Part shown: in pieces, positions 11,534 through 24,600 of the stretch
Layout: every line of letters begins with the position of its first letter
Numbering within the stretch: the first letter of the stretch is position 1
Source of the DNA: Sorghum bicolor
Taxonomy: Eukaryota; Streptophyta; Magnoliopsida; Poales; Poaceae
Assembly (NCBI RefSeq): GCF_000003195.3
Contig: NC_012870.2
Coordinates: forward strand, 49,540,967 to 49,604,966
DNA: 64,000 nucleotides
Direction: 5' to 3'
Translations under genes and position numbers: made by a program
Notes under the pieces: generated by a model
What the model saw: only the letters and a program-made list of their open reading frames with translations
Database searches by the model: none
Told to the model about the DNA's origin: nothing

Positions 11534-11870
11534 CACTACTACACATTTGATTATGTGTAGCATACCTTAAAACCTAACTGAGGCGGGTGCCTTTTTTGCC
11601 CGTCACGGTTATTCCCTAGCCGGCCGACATCGTCCAGCCTCCCCCATGCCCGCATTGGTTAAAACATAACAGAGGTGGGTGCCTTAACAGGACCGTCTCA
11701 ACTAATCTATATTAATGAAGGTGGGAACCTAAAGTTGCCCACCACAATAAAATGATTAATGAAGGTGGTCAAATTAAGAAGCCCGTCTCCATTAATGTAA
11801 ACTAACCGAGGCAGGCTTTTAACATGTGCCTGCCTCCGTTATTCTAGCTGCTATAAATACACAGCCGCTA
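11534..11870. repeat. 5' terminus and subterminal repeats of CACTA B
   Basis: After the TIR, diverged copies of aaaacctaactgaggcgggtgcc, with the forms aacataacagaggtgggtgcc, taatgaaggtgggaac and taaccgaggcaggc, recur about every 60-70 bp. The right-hand counterpart is at 18655-18950. Confidence 0.82.
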
Positions 11871-12081
11871 GTCCCTTCTTCTCCATGGGCTTTCACTTCC
11901 CATCTTGTTGGGTGGACGTTTTGCTCTAAAATTAATAAATTTGTTAAGGAGTAATTCAGTCCTTAGATTTGGATGAGTTGGACACTACAAGAGGTACAAA
12001 AAGGCTCTTCCATTCTCCTTCCCTTATCATTTTCATCATTTTGGTGCTCTCAATTTAGATCTAGATATATTTTCATGTAGG

Positions 12082-13080
12082 ATGGTGCTGCATTTTAGCC
12101 TCTACTTGTTGATGCTGAAAGCTCGGCATGGCTGGTCTCACACTAGCTTCAATGAGCTCTTAAGTCTCCTTGGTACCACATACTTGGCACCTAACAATGT
12201 GCCCTCCAATACCTCTCAAGTGAAGAAGTTGATCTGGCCAGTAGTAGTGAAACTTGGAAAGTTTGATGCCATCCCTAACCATTGTATCCTATATTGGGGC
12301 AAGGAGTATGAGAAATTGACAAGCTATCTGCTTTGCGGTGCGAGTTCATACAATAGGAATGTTGGCTGTCATGTGCATGCAGATGATGAGGTCACCTTAC
12401 GGCGTGGGCCAAAGAAGAAGGAGGGGGTCAAGAAGAGCACTGCGGTGAAGCATATCTCATCTAAGAAGGATGAGGAAGAAGAGGGTTACATGTAGAAGAA
12501 AAGTCTTGCTCTATTAGTATGGTACCTGCCTATCATTGATCGTCAATGGGCTATATTTGGGAACCCTAAGGATGCCCAGCTGATGTCCTAGCATGCATCT
12601 AATGGTCGTAAAAAAGGTGGTGGCAAGCTACGGCACCCTTTCTGATGGCAAGCAGTGGAAGGATTTCGACGCTGCCTTCCTAGAGTTTTGCGAAGAGGCT
12701 AGGAATGTTAGGTTCACGCTGAGTACAAATGGGATGAACCCATTTGGTGACCTCAGTAGCTCCCATAGCACTTGGCAGGTTGTCCTCACCATCTACAGCC
12801 TAGCACCATATCTGCATGACAAGCGAAGGTACTTGATGCTAACCATGCTTATTTCTAGACCGAGGCAGCCTGCCAATGATATAGATATGTTCCTAGAGCC
12901 ATTGATGGAGGACATAAAGATACAACTTCACCTTGGAGTCGAGATGGTGGATGGATCCTACACGTAGAAGTTCACTCAAAAAGCCATCATCTTTATCAAC
13001 ATCACTGATTACCTAGTCTTTTTTCATAGTCAAGGTAGATCAAACAAAAGATCGGCTATGTAGTTTGCATCGATGAATCA
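12082..13080 (+). pseudogene. CACTA B tnp2 transposase fragment
   Basis: The first part (12082-12495) carries LMLKARHGWSHTSFNELLSL and a Lys-rich acidic tail, as in the N-terminal region of plant tnp2 proteins. After a stop the match continues with SLALLVWYLPIIDRQWAIFG and, at about 12650-12960, FTLSTNGMNPFGD and YLMLTMLISRPRQPAND, homologous to CACTA A at 340-530. Stops occur at 12493-12495, about 12590 and 12965. Similarity fades near 13080, in the middle of the Transposase_21 domain, so the catalytic part is missing. It cannot make transposase. Confidence 0.85.
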
Positions 13081-13250
13081 TTTAGGGTTCGAATTTCGTC
13101 TAGTGACAGCTCTGGAGGGAAGCCCTAGTTTTTAAGACCGGCGAATGGGGAAAGACAAAGTGGTAAATATAGTCATTAATGTGTCCTCGCCTAGTCGTTA
13201 TTTGCATTTGGATAATTGACAATTTTGGAATAAAACTAATTTTATCCCAA

Positions 13251-13900
13251 AATTAGGGGGCATGTGGTAACCCAAAATTTTTATGAGACAAAGTCTGCCT
13301 GTGGGACCGTTTCATTGGAGGAAACGTGGCTGATTGTTGGATCGACTAAATAAAAGTTTGAACGAAGTTAGTCGATCAGAACGTGTGAGGCCACGTCAAC
13401 CTTAGGAGTAGGAGTAAGAGTAGATCTCGACAAGACCTTCAACAAATCAAGTTGCATCGATTGATTTCAACCTTCGGTTTACTTGTAAGTATTGTCATAG
13501 ACCCTACATTGGCTAAATACCCAATCTAGTTAAGCTTTAATAAATAGTACATGCATGGGGATATGAGTAGGATATTAAATAAACTAGTAATATGTGTTGA
13601 ACTTATTGAAACCTGCTAGCTTTTAGACCAGGTGAATATAAGTTTAATGCATTTATAAATGTAACTTGTTAATACTGCAGGCCTTTAGACCAGTTTTAAT
13701 AAGTTATTGTCTATTTAATAAATAAAATAATAAACATGTATAAGCTATCTGTTTTATACAGACAATGTATCGACTAATTAGTCGATCCAGTTACTTTCGC
13801 TCATAACCCGATCACACAACTTGTATTAAAGAGCGACTTAAATGAATGAATTAATGGATAACAAATTTTGTAATCTACCATTATACAGACATTGTCAAGA
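13251..13900 (+). mobile_element. Possible polypurine tract and LTR fragment of another gypsy element
   Basis: The sequence aattaggggg (13251-13260) followed by ca and TGTGGTAACCCAAAATTT at 13263 looks like a polypurine tract running into an LTR start on the plus strand. The 650 bp after it have no coding frames and contain a repeated phrase with gcctttagacca / gcttttagacca. No matching second LTR or end was found, so this is tentative. Confidence 0.3.
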
Positions 13901-13927
13901 GTTGACTTTGTAGTCAATTTCCTCTGG

Positions 13928-15294
13928 TCAACTGCTATCTTGAGTCATATATCCTAGAACTATCTGGCAACAACTAGCAGGTTCCATAATTTGACACTTG
14001 CTTTTTGTCTTTGTTAATTTTAGGTCAAATTGACTAGCACACTGTGGATTTAAATCACCAAGTTTGGTTTGTGCATTGAGGCTCAGGAGGTTAGGAACTC
14101 TAGCTTCTAAATGGTCTCTGAGAGCCTTTGAGTGTGTTGCATGAAGACAAATTTTTGTGCGAACTACCATAGTATATAGGTTTTTAATGCTCACTAGACA
14201 TTGATGTTGCTCTTTTTGATCCTCCTTATGGTCCCGATGAGACCTGTGATTTGGATGTCTTTGTGGATTGCTAGGATCATCATGAATCTCAAGAGAAAGA
14301 ACACAATAAGATTGATAGGGGTCAAGGATGGGTTTAAAGATGGACTTGAAATTTTATAACTAGTGTGTGCATAGAAGGAGAAGAGATAAGACTGGCTTAT
14401 AGATGGCTCCACTCTTCTTCTATGGCATTATTCACAATGCCATCCTTGAGTCTTTCTAGATATTCCTTGAGATGATTTCTAAGAGATGCCTTCATATGGA
14501 GATTTTAAGTATATTTACTCGGAGGTCTCTTATAGAGCGGCAAGTTTAAGCTCCCTCCCAAACTCATCATTAGAATGGATTTTCAAGGATAGAATTTCTT
14601 CTTCCCTTGAAGCAATTTGGAGTATTGATGCTTTGGGATTGATAGCCAAGTCATGAGATTGCAATGGACTTTGGTTATGGAAACTTCCTCTTCTTGTTTG
14701 GGGGTTGATTCCTTTTCTTCCTTTAAGAGTTCATCAAGATTCTTAATGATGCAAGGAGTGTGTCCATTGATATGATCAATGACAAACCTTGCTTCACTAA
14801 CGGATAAAGAAAGGAAATTTCCTCCAAAGGCCATATCTAGGGATGTCACATAATCAACACTAAGATTGCGGCCATAATATATGGGTCTTAGTAAGGTTAG
14901 GTCTAGACCAAAATTTATAAGGAGATTGAAACGTTCCCATGATGTAAACAAATATTCATTACCTTCATAAAAGATAGGATCTTGGCCAAAGATTCATTAC
15001 CTTCCATAAAAAGGTATGACCTAGGCTCTACAAAAGGGTTGGTCCTGACCTATTGCAACCAAGCATGGGCGCAACGTATAGCTAGGTGTGATGATCATAG
15101 GCTCTAGTGGCTCTAGGCTCGCGCTCATGGGTGCATCATATTGATAGATAGGAGTGGCATTTTGGTTATCCATAAGGATAGAAAAGAAAAAGAAAAGGTA
15201 TAAAGATACAAGATAAAAGTATATTACAAGGTTAAGCTAGTCTTTAGTTATCTCAGCAGACCGTCTTTCTCCCCACAACAGCGCCAGAAATGCT
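13928..15294 (-). pseudogene. Athila-like gypsy internal region: gag remnants
   Basis: Reading the minus strand from the primer-binding site at about 15275-15290, the open stretch 14951-14583 has MFTSWERFNLLINFG and a segment ending in LDELLKEEKE, in the style of grass Athila-like gag proteins. Further on (14412-13928) come fragments with SNPQRHPNHRSHRDHKEDQ-type low-complexity sequence. Frames are short and shifted. Protease, reverse transcriptase and integrase are not seen, so only the first part of the element remains. Confidence 0.6.
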
Positions 15295-16523
15295 TGTTGG
15301 TATTTGTCATGCACTACGGAAGAAACAAAGAGAAATAGTCCGCAACTGCACAGATATACTGATGTAGCACTTCACCCGAGAGAGATATCTCGAGTATCAT
15401 ATTTGTTTATCCGCAAGGAGAAAACATGCAATGAATAACCAAGGTTAAACTTAACCCCTGAGTATCAACCAAGGGAACTAAAGGGATATAGAGAAGACTT
15501 GTAAGGGTTCTAGTTTTAAATTGTGGTATGTTATGCTAGTAGTGTTCTAGAGGGGACGAGCTAGGCTAGAGTACTAACAGAGAACAGTCTAATCTAACAC
15601 CCAAATCCTACTAGTCCTTACAAGCGTGATAGGAAACTAGAAATTCATCATGACAATTGGGTCACTTCCTGTGAACTATCCTTATCTGATGAGCAAGAGG
15701 ATATCTACATGCAATTGAGTCTAGACACCATGTCTACGCACGACATGCAACTCCAATCCAAGAATAACTAAGAATCGAAGTACTCTAGAAGAGTCGCTAA
15801 CCATCAAACATTAATAACAACAGACTTACTTGTATTAGAAGTTAACGTACTGAAGAATCTCAGAAGCAAACCCCACCCAAGGAGCTTGATCCTGCAAGTA
15901 CAAGCCGAGGAAGGAGATACCGACAGGCCTAGAGCTTCCTCCACAATTCTTCCCTCCACTCTATCTCTCTCTAATTCTACAAGACTAAACCTAGTATCCC
16001 AAGAGACTACTGGCTAATCAACTCTTGAATGGCTTGGCTCTGATCCCTACTAGACATAATGAATTATGGTTTCAGGGATGCTTTTCTCTAGGGGCTAGGG
16101 CCTTGCTTATATAGACCGGTGGGATGAGCCGTAGCCCTGGATCAAACGTACCTTAATGGACGATTAATATTGAACCTCAATGGTGTTGGAGACATAATCC
16201 GTGAGACTTGACCTGATTGGCCAGCAGGGGAGAGTGGGCACCCTAGGTGTGGGCTCACTGGCCTTCTCCTTCGTTCTAGTGCCTTCTCGGCCCTTCTAGA
16301 TTATTCTTTTTTATACATCGCATAGATATCTCGTTTCTCTCTAAGTAATCATGACATGTGGGCCTCCTTTGGTTATTTTTCTGATCACCCCTACAGAAAT
16401 AGACATTCACCAAAACTCATGGAATTCTATCAGTGTACCCCCTAGTTCTATGTTGGTGATTGCTTTTATGCCCTTATCTCATTCTCTTGTTGGTATAAAA
16501 ATAATAGTTATATGCTGTCAACA
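15295..16523 (-). mobile_element. 5' LTR of an Athila-like gypsy element inserted in CACTA B
   Basis: On the minus strand this 1229-bp stretch starts TGTTGACAG and ends ACCAACA. It is followed by agcatttctggcgctgttg, a tRNA-Asp-type primer-binding site. It is homologous to the plus-strand LTR at 49627-51089: both share gagttttggtgaatgtct and tctgtaggggtgatca-type phrases. Downstream on the minus strand come gag remnants. CACTA B sequence resumes at 16524. No second LTR was found. Confidence 0.8.
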
Positions 16524-16803
16524 CTGAGCAATGCAACGAGAGGTACAAGCTAGCACCGGGGGACAAGACACCGCCTACCAGCCAACCAAGCAAAAGCCTT
16601 CGTGTTAACCAACCAGGAGAGAACACATCGCTTGAAAGCCAACCAAGCACAAGCCAATGTCCCCCATGCCGACAAAGCCTACAGACAATAAAGAGAATGC
16701 CATACCCAAGCTTGCATACTCGACTGAGTTTGAAAGGTATGGTACCGGCAAGCATAGTCAAACTATGATATGTTATTAGCTACCTATTTTGTCACACTAA
16801 CAT

Positions 16804-18263
<1,460 letters not shown>

Positions 18264-18654
18264 AACCAAACAGTAGCAGACATCTGCAAATTTATCACGG
18301 ACTAATGCGTTAATGAAGGGCGAATCTTCTTCAACACGAACAGGCTGGGCAGCTTCTCGAGTACAAGAAGATTAGAAACTGCAGCACCTTGCTACGTATC
18401 CAGATTTGTTTGGATTAGCAAATTGAGGTACCTAGCGGACTTGTTACTAAGTTTCATCAAGACAAACGAGTTAATACTTTAACGATTTTGTCGGTTTCAT
18501 ATATGTACAGAACTAGACAAAATGAATGTATGAATGTGTTATGTCTTATATATGTGTCTGTATGAATGTCATGATAAGTATATGCCTGTTTGATTTGTTA
18601 ATACTAAATTCGATTTAGATTTATACTCGTGGCGTTATTTTTTTTAAAAAAAAA

Positions 18655-18950
18655 TAGTTAACCGATGCAGGCCAGTAACAATAACCGCCGCGGTTAACAT
18701 ATTTAACCATGGCGATCACCTAAAACTCGCTGCCGCGGTTAATACATTAATCAAGATGGGCACATAAGGTCGATTGCCACGGTAATATACATTAACCAAG
18801 GCGGTCTTTTTTACACACCCGCCACATGGCGAACACAGGTGTCCGCTACGGTTAAGTCACCATTAACCGTAACCTTACAACTGCAGCGGACGCCTTTGCC
18901 TACCAAAAAAATAAAAATCGTCCGCCACGGTTATGTTTTCTGTAGTAGTG
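18655..18950. repeat. 3' subterminal repeats and terminus of CACTA B
   Basis: Several copies of ccgcggttaa / taaccatggcg / ccgccacggtta occur in both orientations. The element ends in ttttctgtagtagtg at 18950, followed by the taa target duplication. Confidence 0.85.
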
Positions 18951-19043
18951 TAAGCACATCTGAAAAACTGAGTTTAAGATTAGGAATCTTGTTGTCACTT
19001 AGCATGTAGGAGCCATGAACCCAAACCTAAATGAACAAATCAT

Positions 19044-19290
19044 GAGGAACACTCAGATCTCTAATATTTTGTAAGTTAAACTAATAATAAGATCCCTATC
19101 ATGGCTCCTATATACATATCAATTCTACCCATCCTAGCTTGTTATGTACGCAGAATATAATGTATCCTACTAATTAACTGAGGAACATCCAGGTCACCAA
19201 AGTGTTGAAGGTTAAACAAATAAGACCCTTATCTCATGGCTCTTATGCACATATCCCTAGATTTTATCCATCTCGCTTGTTATGTACGCA
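19044..19290. repeat. Two-copy tandem duplication, about 110 bp, spacing about 138 bp
   Basis: The stretch from gaggaacactcag to gcttgttatgtacgca (19044-19153) is repeated in diverged form at about 19182-19290, again ending gcttgttatgtacgca. No terminal repeats, no coding frame. Confidence 0.7.
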
Positions 19291-20147
19291 CACAATACAT
19301 ACGAAAAGATCTAGCAATTGGCCTATATAGCTCCAACCCACAGGATACAAATCATGTGGTTTTCGCGTCTCGTGAGCACTCCATATTACTTTCTTAATCA
19401 TGATGAATGCGGCGCACTTAGGGTATTTTATTATATACTCACGTCTATCCGTCAAAGAATGCAACTGTGGCTCATACTTCTTACCCATAAAAAAATGCAA
19501 TTTTAAACTCTACTAGTATAGTCCCAACGTCACGGCTTTTATTTTAGGGATGCACATGAAAATAACCAAATGACAATATTTTTTCATAGTTTAACTTTTA
19601 TACAATTGTATTTGAGCATATATACAATTCAGAAAAAAGTTTTACATAAGACATAATAGTTATTCCTCGCATTAACTATCTAATTTACAATTTGCTTAAG
19701 TCTTTAATCATGTAATGGAGATCTTGGGCACGCTGGCGCTTTGATTAACTATCTTCGGCACGCTGCCGGCCACAATATAAGTTTTTAAAGGAGTACACGT
19801 GGCGCTTTCATTGTGGTTGGCAGCAGGTGCGGCACGCTGATCGTGGTTGGGTTGGATGTGGCACCAAAGCGGACCACCGTGATCAAATATGAAGGCAAGG
19901 AAACAAGAAAGAGAAAGAACAAAACAAACGGATTAGAGTGAGAAGGAAAGGAATTAATGGATGGATTTTGCATACATTATTTGCATCAATCATGGAATGA
20001 AACGGCTTATGCAACTTTAAAGTAATATTAGCTAATTGTGCTTTGCCAAAGCTATTTCCATAGCAGTTTCCATATATAGCACCAAACTGAACACTGGAAA
20101 ATTTGAGTTTTGCTAATACGAAAAGGCATTACTTAATTAAACTAATC

Positions 20148-20535
20148 GTACCCCAGAGAATGTCAAGAAAAATAAACTTTAAAATCACTTGACATGAGAT
20201 AAAAACAAAAGGAGAAAAATGGAGGGTGTGTTAGGACCATGCTAATCGGTTGCTTCCAGCCAGCAATCAATCATACATTAGTCAATCAGGGTTTCACTTT
20301 GGTCTATCTATTTTATCTCCATGTCTTCTAGTAATTATATGGTACCACAGAGAATGTCAAGAAAAATAAACTTAAAAATCACTTGACATGAGCCAAGAGA
20401 TAAAAACAAAAAGAGAAAAAGGAGGTGTCACAACCATGCTAATCCATTGCTTCCAAGAAGCAATGAATCACACATAAATCAATTAGGCTTCCACTTTGAT
20501 ATATCTGCTTTATTTCCATGTCTTCTAGTAATTAC
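20148..20535. repeat. Two-copy tandem duplication, period 194 bp
   Basis: The unit begins gtaccccagagaatgtc (20148) and again gtaccacagagaatgtc (20342). Both copies run through aaaatcacttgacatgag, accatgctaatc and end tcttctagtaatta. Divergence is small apart from short indels, so the duplication is fairly recent. It looks non-coding. Confidence 0.85.
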
Positions 20536-21689
20536 TGGGTAGGAATTATAGTCAATTGGAGTTCGCCTTCCATCCGCCAGCTTTATCTCCATGTTGCTTC
20601 CACGTAGTTACTGATTCCTCAGAGAGCAACAGCGATAAAATCATCAAAATCCAATGGTAATATCAGCAAAAAAATTTCTAATCTATGTAAAATTTTCGGA
20701 GACAAATTAAACATAAAATCAGAAGAAAATTAACTACAACATGGACTCAAAGGGCATAGAAGTACCCATCCTTCAATCAGTAGACGTGAACGTACACTAT
20801 TGACTGGCAAGTGTGAGGGCAAGTGGGAAAAAATGATTAATGTGTAGAAAATCATTTTGTGCAAACTAGAGATGGAATTGAGGAAAACATTTTAAGCACA
20901 TTTATATGTCCATTTATTCCAATCAGCAGTGTGGGTGCAAGAAAAAACATCATTGTCGTTCTGCATCATAAGTTTGATCTTCTCAGCATATAAAGTAAAC
21001 AATAAATGCATGCTTCTAAATACCTTTGAAAGAACATATACTGAAATTAACAAAGGGGTAAATTTGATGAAATAAATCCAAGCATGATCTTTCTTCATGT
21101 ATCTATAATTCTGTATTCTAGCAATGCGGTCAAACTGACCAATAATGAGGAAGGCAACGAGACCTGATTTGCAATAAGACTTCAGCATGTCGTCACAGGT
21201 GTCGCCATGGTGGAATCGTCCTCTACGAGCCATGACTATGGTCATTGCCGGTCATCAGTCTCCTCAAGGCCGTCCTCAACATACATCGACAACCCCAGGA
21301 TAATCCCACCAGTATCCTCTTTCCTCCAGGATCAAATATACAATATACCTCTAGCAATGAAGAGTTGAAGCTATTAACTAAAGGTTTAAAAAACATTCAA
21401 CCTGGAAAGATAAAGAAATAACAAACGGTAAAAGCTCATTGAACACTGTAAAATCAGGGTATCATTCATCTGTCTTGTATTAGCAAAAAAGAAACCTGAT
21501 TTTGGTTACACATGTAGTGTCTTATGAAATCTGTCAAGAATTGAACAGGGAGAATACAGAAGTAAAAAGAACATATTAGTTAAAATAGAGATTTTTTTAA
21601 TAATTTTTTAGTCAAAAGCATATTTGTTTCATAATTTACTTCGGAGATCATATGGCTGCTTCTAAAGGAAGCCCTTTAAAGTATATGGA
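20536..21689. other. Unassigned region
   Basis: Mostly AT-rich sequence without recognised elements. One minus-strand open stretch (21245-20892) encodes RRGRFHHGDTCDDMLKSYCK and goes on for about 100 residues; I do not recognise it. It has no clear gene context, and could be a chance frame or an exon remnant. Confidence 0.3.
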
Positions 21690-24600
21690 ATTGTGGGAGT
21701 TCTAACAGATAAGCCACTTCTCCACGTCTCTCAAAAATTTTGAAAGGTCCAACATATCTTGGTGCTAGCTTACCCTTCATATTGAATCTCTCCACACTCC
21801 TCATCGGTGACACTTCCAAATACACATAATCACCCTCTTTGAAGCTCAAGTCTCTTCTTCAGGTGTTGGCATTGAAGGGATCAAGACGCCCAAGAGGGGG
21901 GAAGGTGAATTGGGCTTCTCTAAAAATTTAAGCAACCTAAAGGCCACAATTCAACCCTTGTGCCTAAGAGTGTTCTAGAGAGCTACAGGATAAAAGTTTT
22001 GCAACCCAGTTCTAATCCTATTCTAGCATGGAAATTCTAAGAATGTAAAGTACTCAAAGTAAGTGCTAGAATGTAAAGGATGAGAGGAAGAGGAATGCGG
22101 CGATGTTTTTGCCGAGGTATCAGAGAGTGACCACTCTCCACTAGTTCTCGTTGGAGCGCCCGCGCAAGGGCCTTGCTCCCCATTGGTCTGCGCAAGGACC
22201 AAGGCTCTCTACGGGTTGTTTTGTCAACACTCCATCACAGTGAATCGCCCACAACCGCTCACAAGCTTGACACGAGCCACCCACAAGAACTCCGGACAGT
22301 CTTCATGCCTCCAATCACCACTGAACCGTCTAGGTGATGGCGATTACCAAGAGTAACAAGCAAAAAACTCTCACTTGACCCACACAAGGCACTTGAGAGT
22401 GGTGGATGCACACTTGAACTCTTGGAACTCACTAGAGAAGGATTCACTCAAGAAATAACTCAATTCTCAATTCTCTCTAGGCTCTTGCTACTCTCTTGCA
22501 CAACAAGGTGTTTCTCAGCTGAACAAATGGGCAAGAGAACTCTCATGGACGAGGTGGAGGAGTATATATACTTCCCATCAATTCCAAGGGCCGACCACTC
22601 GAATTCCACAGAAAACGAGTGCATCGAACGCACTTGATGTTGCACCGGACGCACTCCACTGAGGGTCCGGTGTAATCTTAACAGCTAGTTGTACTTGCAA
22701 ATCTTCCTCATACTGGACGCACCTTCGATCGTCTGGTGTCTCACTCAGGTCTCGTCCGGTGAGAAATCGATTTGCAACCCCCTTTGGGTAAGGGACAGAC
22801 GCACCTCGTAGGTTCTGGTGCGTGCGTCCGGTGCCTAACCCTAGGCACTCGGCGTGCTGGCTCAACTCTAGCATACCCTGGACGCTCCAACAGTAACACT
22901 ATAGCATCTGGTGCTAGCGTCTGGTGCTCCTCAACCATCAACACTTCATTGAATCGCGAACTTTCCAAAATGAACTTTGATTCTCTCGATCTAAGGACTT
23001 CCTTTGAGCTGCCTAGTGCTAGATTCATCAAGTGTGCACCAGACCTAAACCTAAATCCTTGTCTAGGTCAAGCTACCCATTCGATGCCCCCTTAATAGTA
23101 TGGTTAAAGGGGAAAACAAAGTCCTAAACTACTCTAAGTGCCCTTCATCTCCAAATGGAACTTAGACCTAGTCTAGTATTGACGATGTCCACCAACCCTT
23201 TGAAAACTGAGACGATTTCCACCATCAAGTAGGTATGAACGTCTTAGTCCATCGATCACCATTACCATGACCTAACTCAAATGACTTTGCTGCTGCAAAA
23301 CACACGTTAGTCATAGTAATCAACATTGTCATTAATCACCAAAACTCATTAGGGGCCTAGATGCTTTCAAGCATAGCTTTTCTGTCTAGACTGTGCCACT
23401 CTTAGGTTATCACTAATGATTCTCACTTGTTCTTTAGCATTTTTTAGGACATCCAATACAAACACTTGAGTCTCACTGGTTTGATTCAAGAACAAAGGTG
23501 TTCTACACTTGGGACCATATAAGGCTTCAAATGGTGCTAGCTTCAGACTTTTCTGGTGACTGTTGTTACACAAAAAACTTAGCATGGCAGACTTTTGTCC
23601 CAACTAGTACCATACTGCAAAGCACAAGCTCTCGACATATCCTCCAAGATCTTATTAGTTTTTTCTGTCTATCCATCGGTCTAAGGATGATAAAGCGGAA
23701 CTAAAGTTTAGCTTGGTCCCCAAAGATCTATGTACCTTGTGCCAAAAATGCAACATAAACTAAGTACCTCGATCGGACAACATGTAAGTACACTATCCTT
23801 TCCATGTACAGCTCGGCTAACCTTGCTCCATGTAACTGGTCTTAATTGGTAGGAAATGTGCAACCTTAGTGAGTCAGTCTACTATTACCCACATCGAATC
23901 ATATCCATGTTGAGTACATGGTAGTCTGGTAATAATGTCCATGCCAACTTCTTCCCATTTCCACTCAGGTATCTGCATTGGTTGCAACAACCCTACAGGT
24001 CTTTGGTGCTCAGCTTTCACCCTCTGACACGTGTCGCACAAAGCTACATGCTCTGCCACATCTCTTTTCAAACCATTCCACCAATATCATCCTTTTAGAT
24101 CCAAATACATCTTGGTACTTCTAGGGTGTATTGAATAGGCAGAGTCATGTGCCTCACGTATAATTGTGTCATGGATAGTCTTCACTGCAGGTACACATAT
24201 TCTTTTCTTGAACCATAGCATACCATCCTCGTCTATCCTAAACCCTGGTGATTTTCCAAGCACAATATTCTCTGCTATCTCATTTAACTTCTCATCCTCC
24301 AATTGACCCTTACATATTTCTTGTTCCAATGTAGGCTCTATGTCCAATCCCATTGTATTATTAACAAAGCCTAAGTTGAGGTATTCTATTTCAACATGCA
24401 ACTCGGCTGAAATAAATGTCAACTAAAGTCTGTTGACACAGCTCTTCCTGCTTAGTGCATCTGCAATGACATTTGCCTTCTCAGGTTGATAATGTACCAA
24501 CAGGTCATAGTCCTTGATCAACCCTAGGCAACGATGTTGCCTTAGATTCAGATTTGACTGAGTGAAGATATACTTTAGGCTCTTGTGGTTCATATAGATG

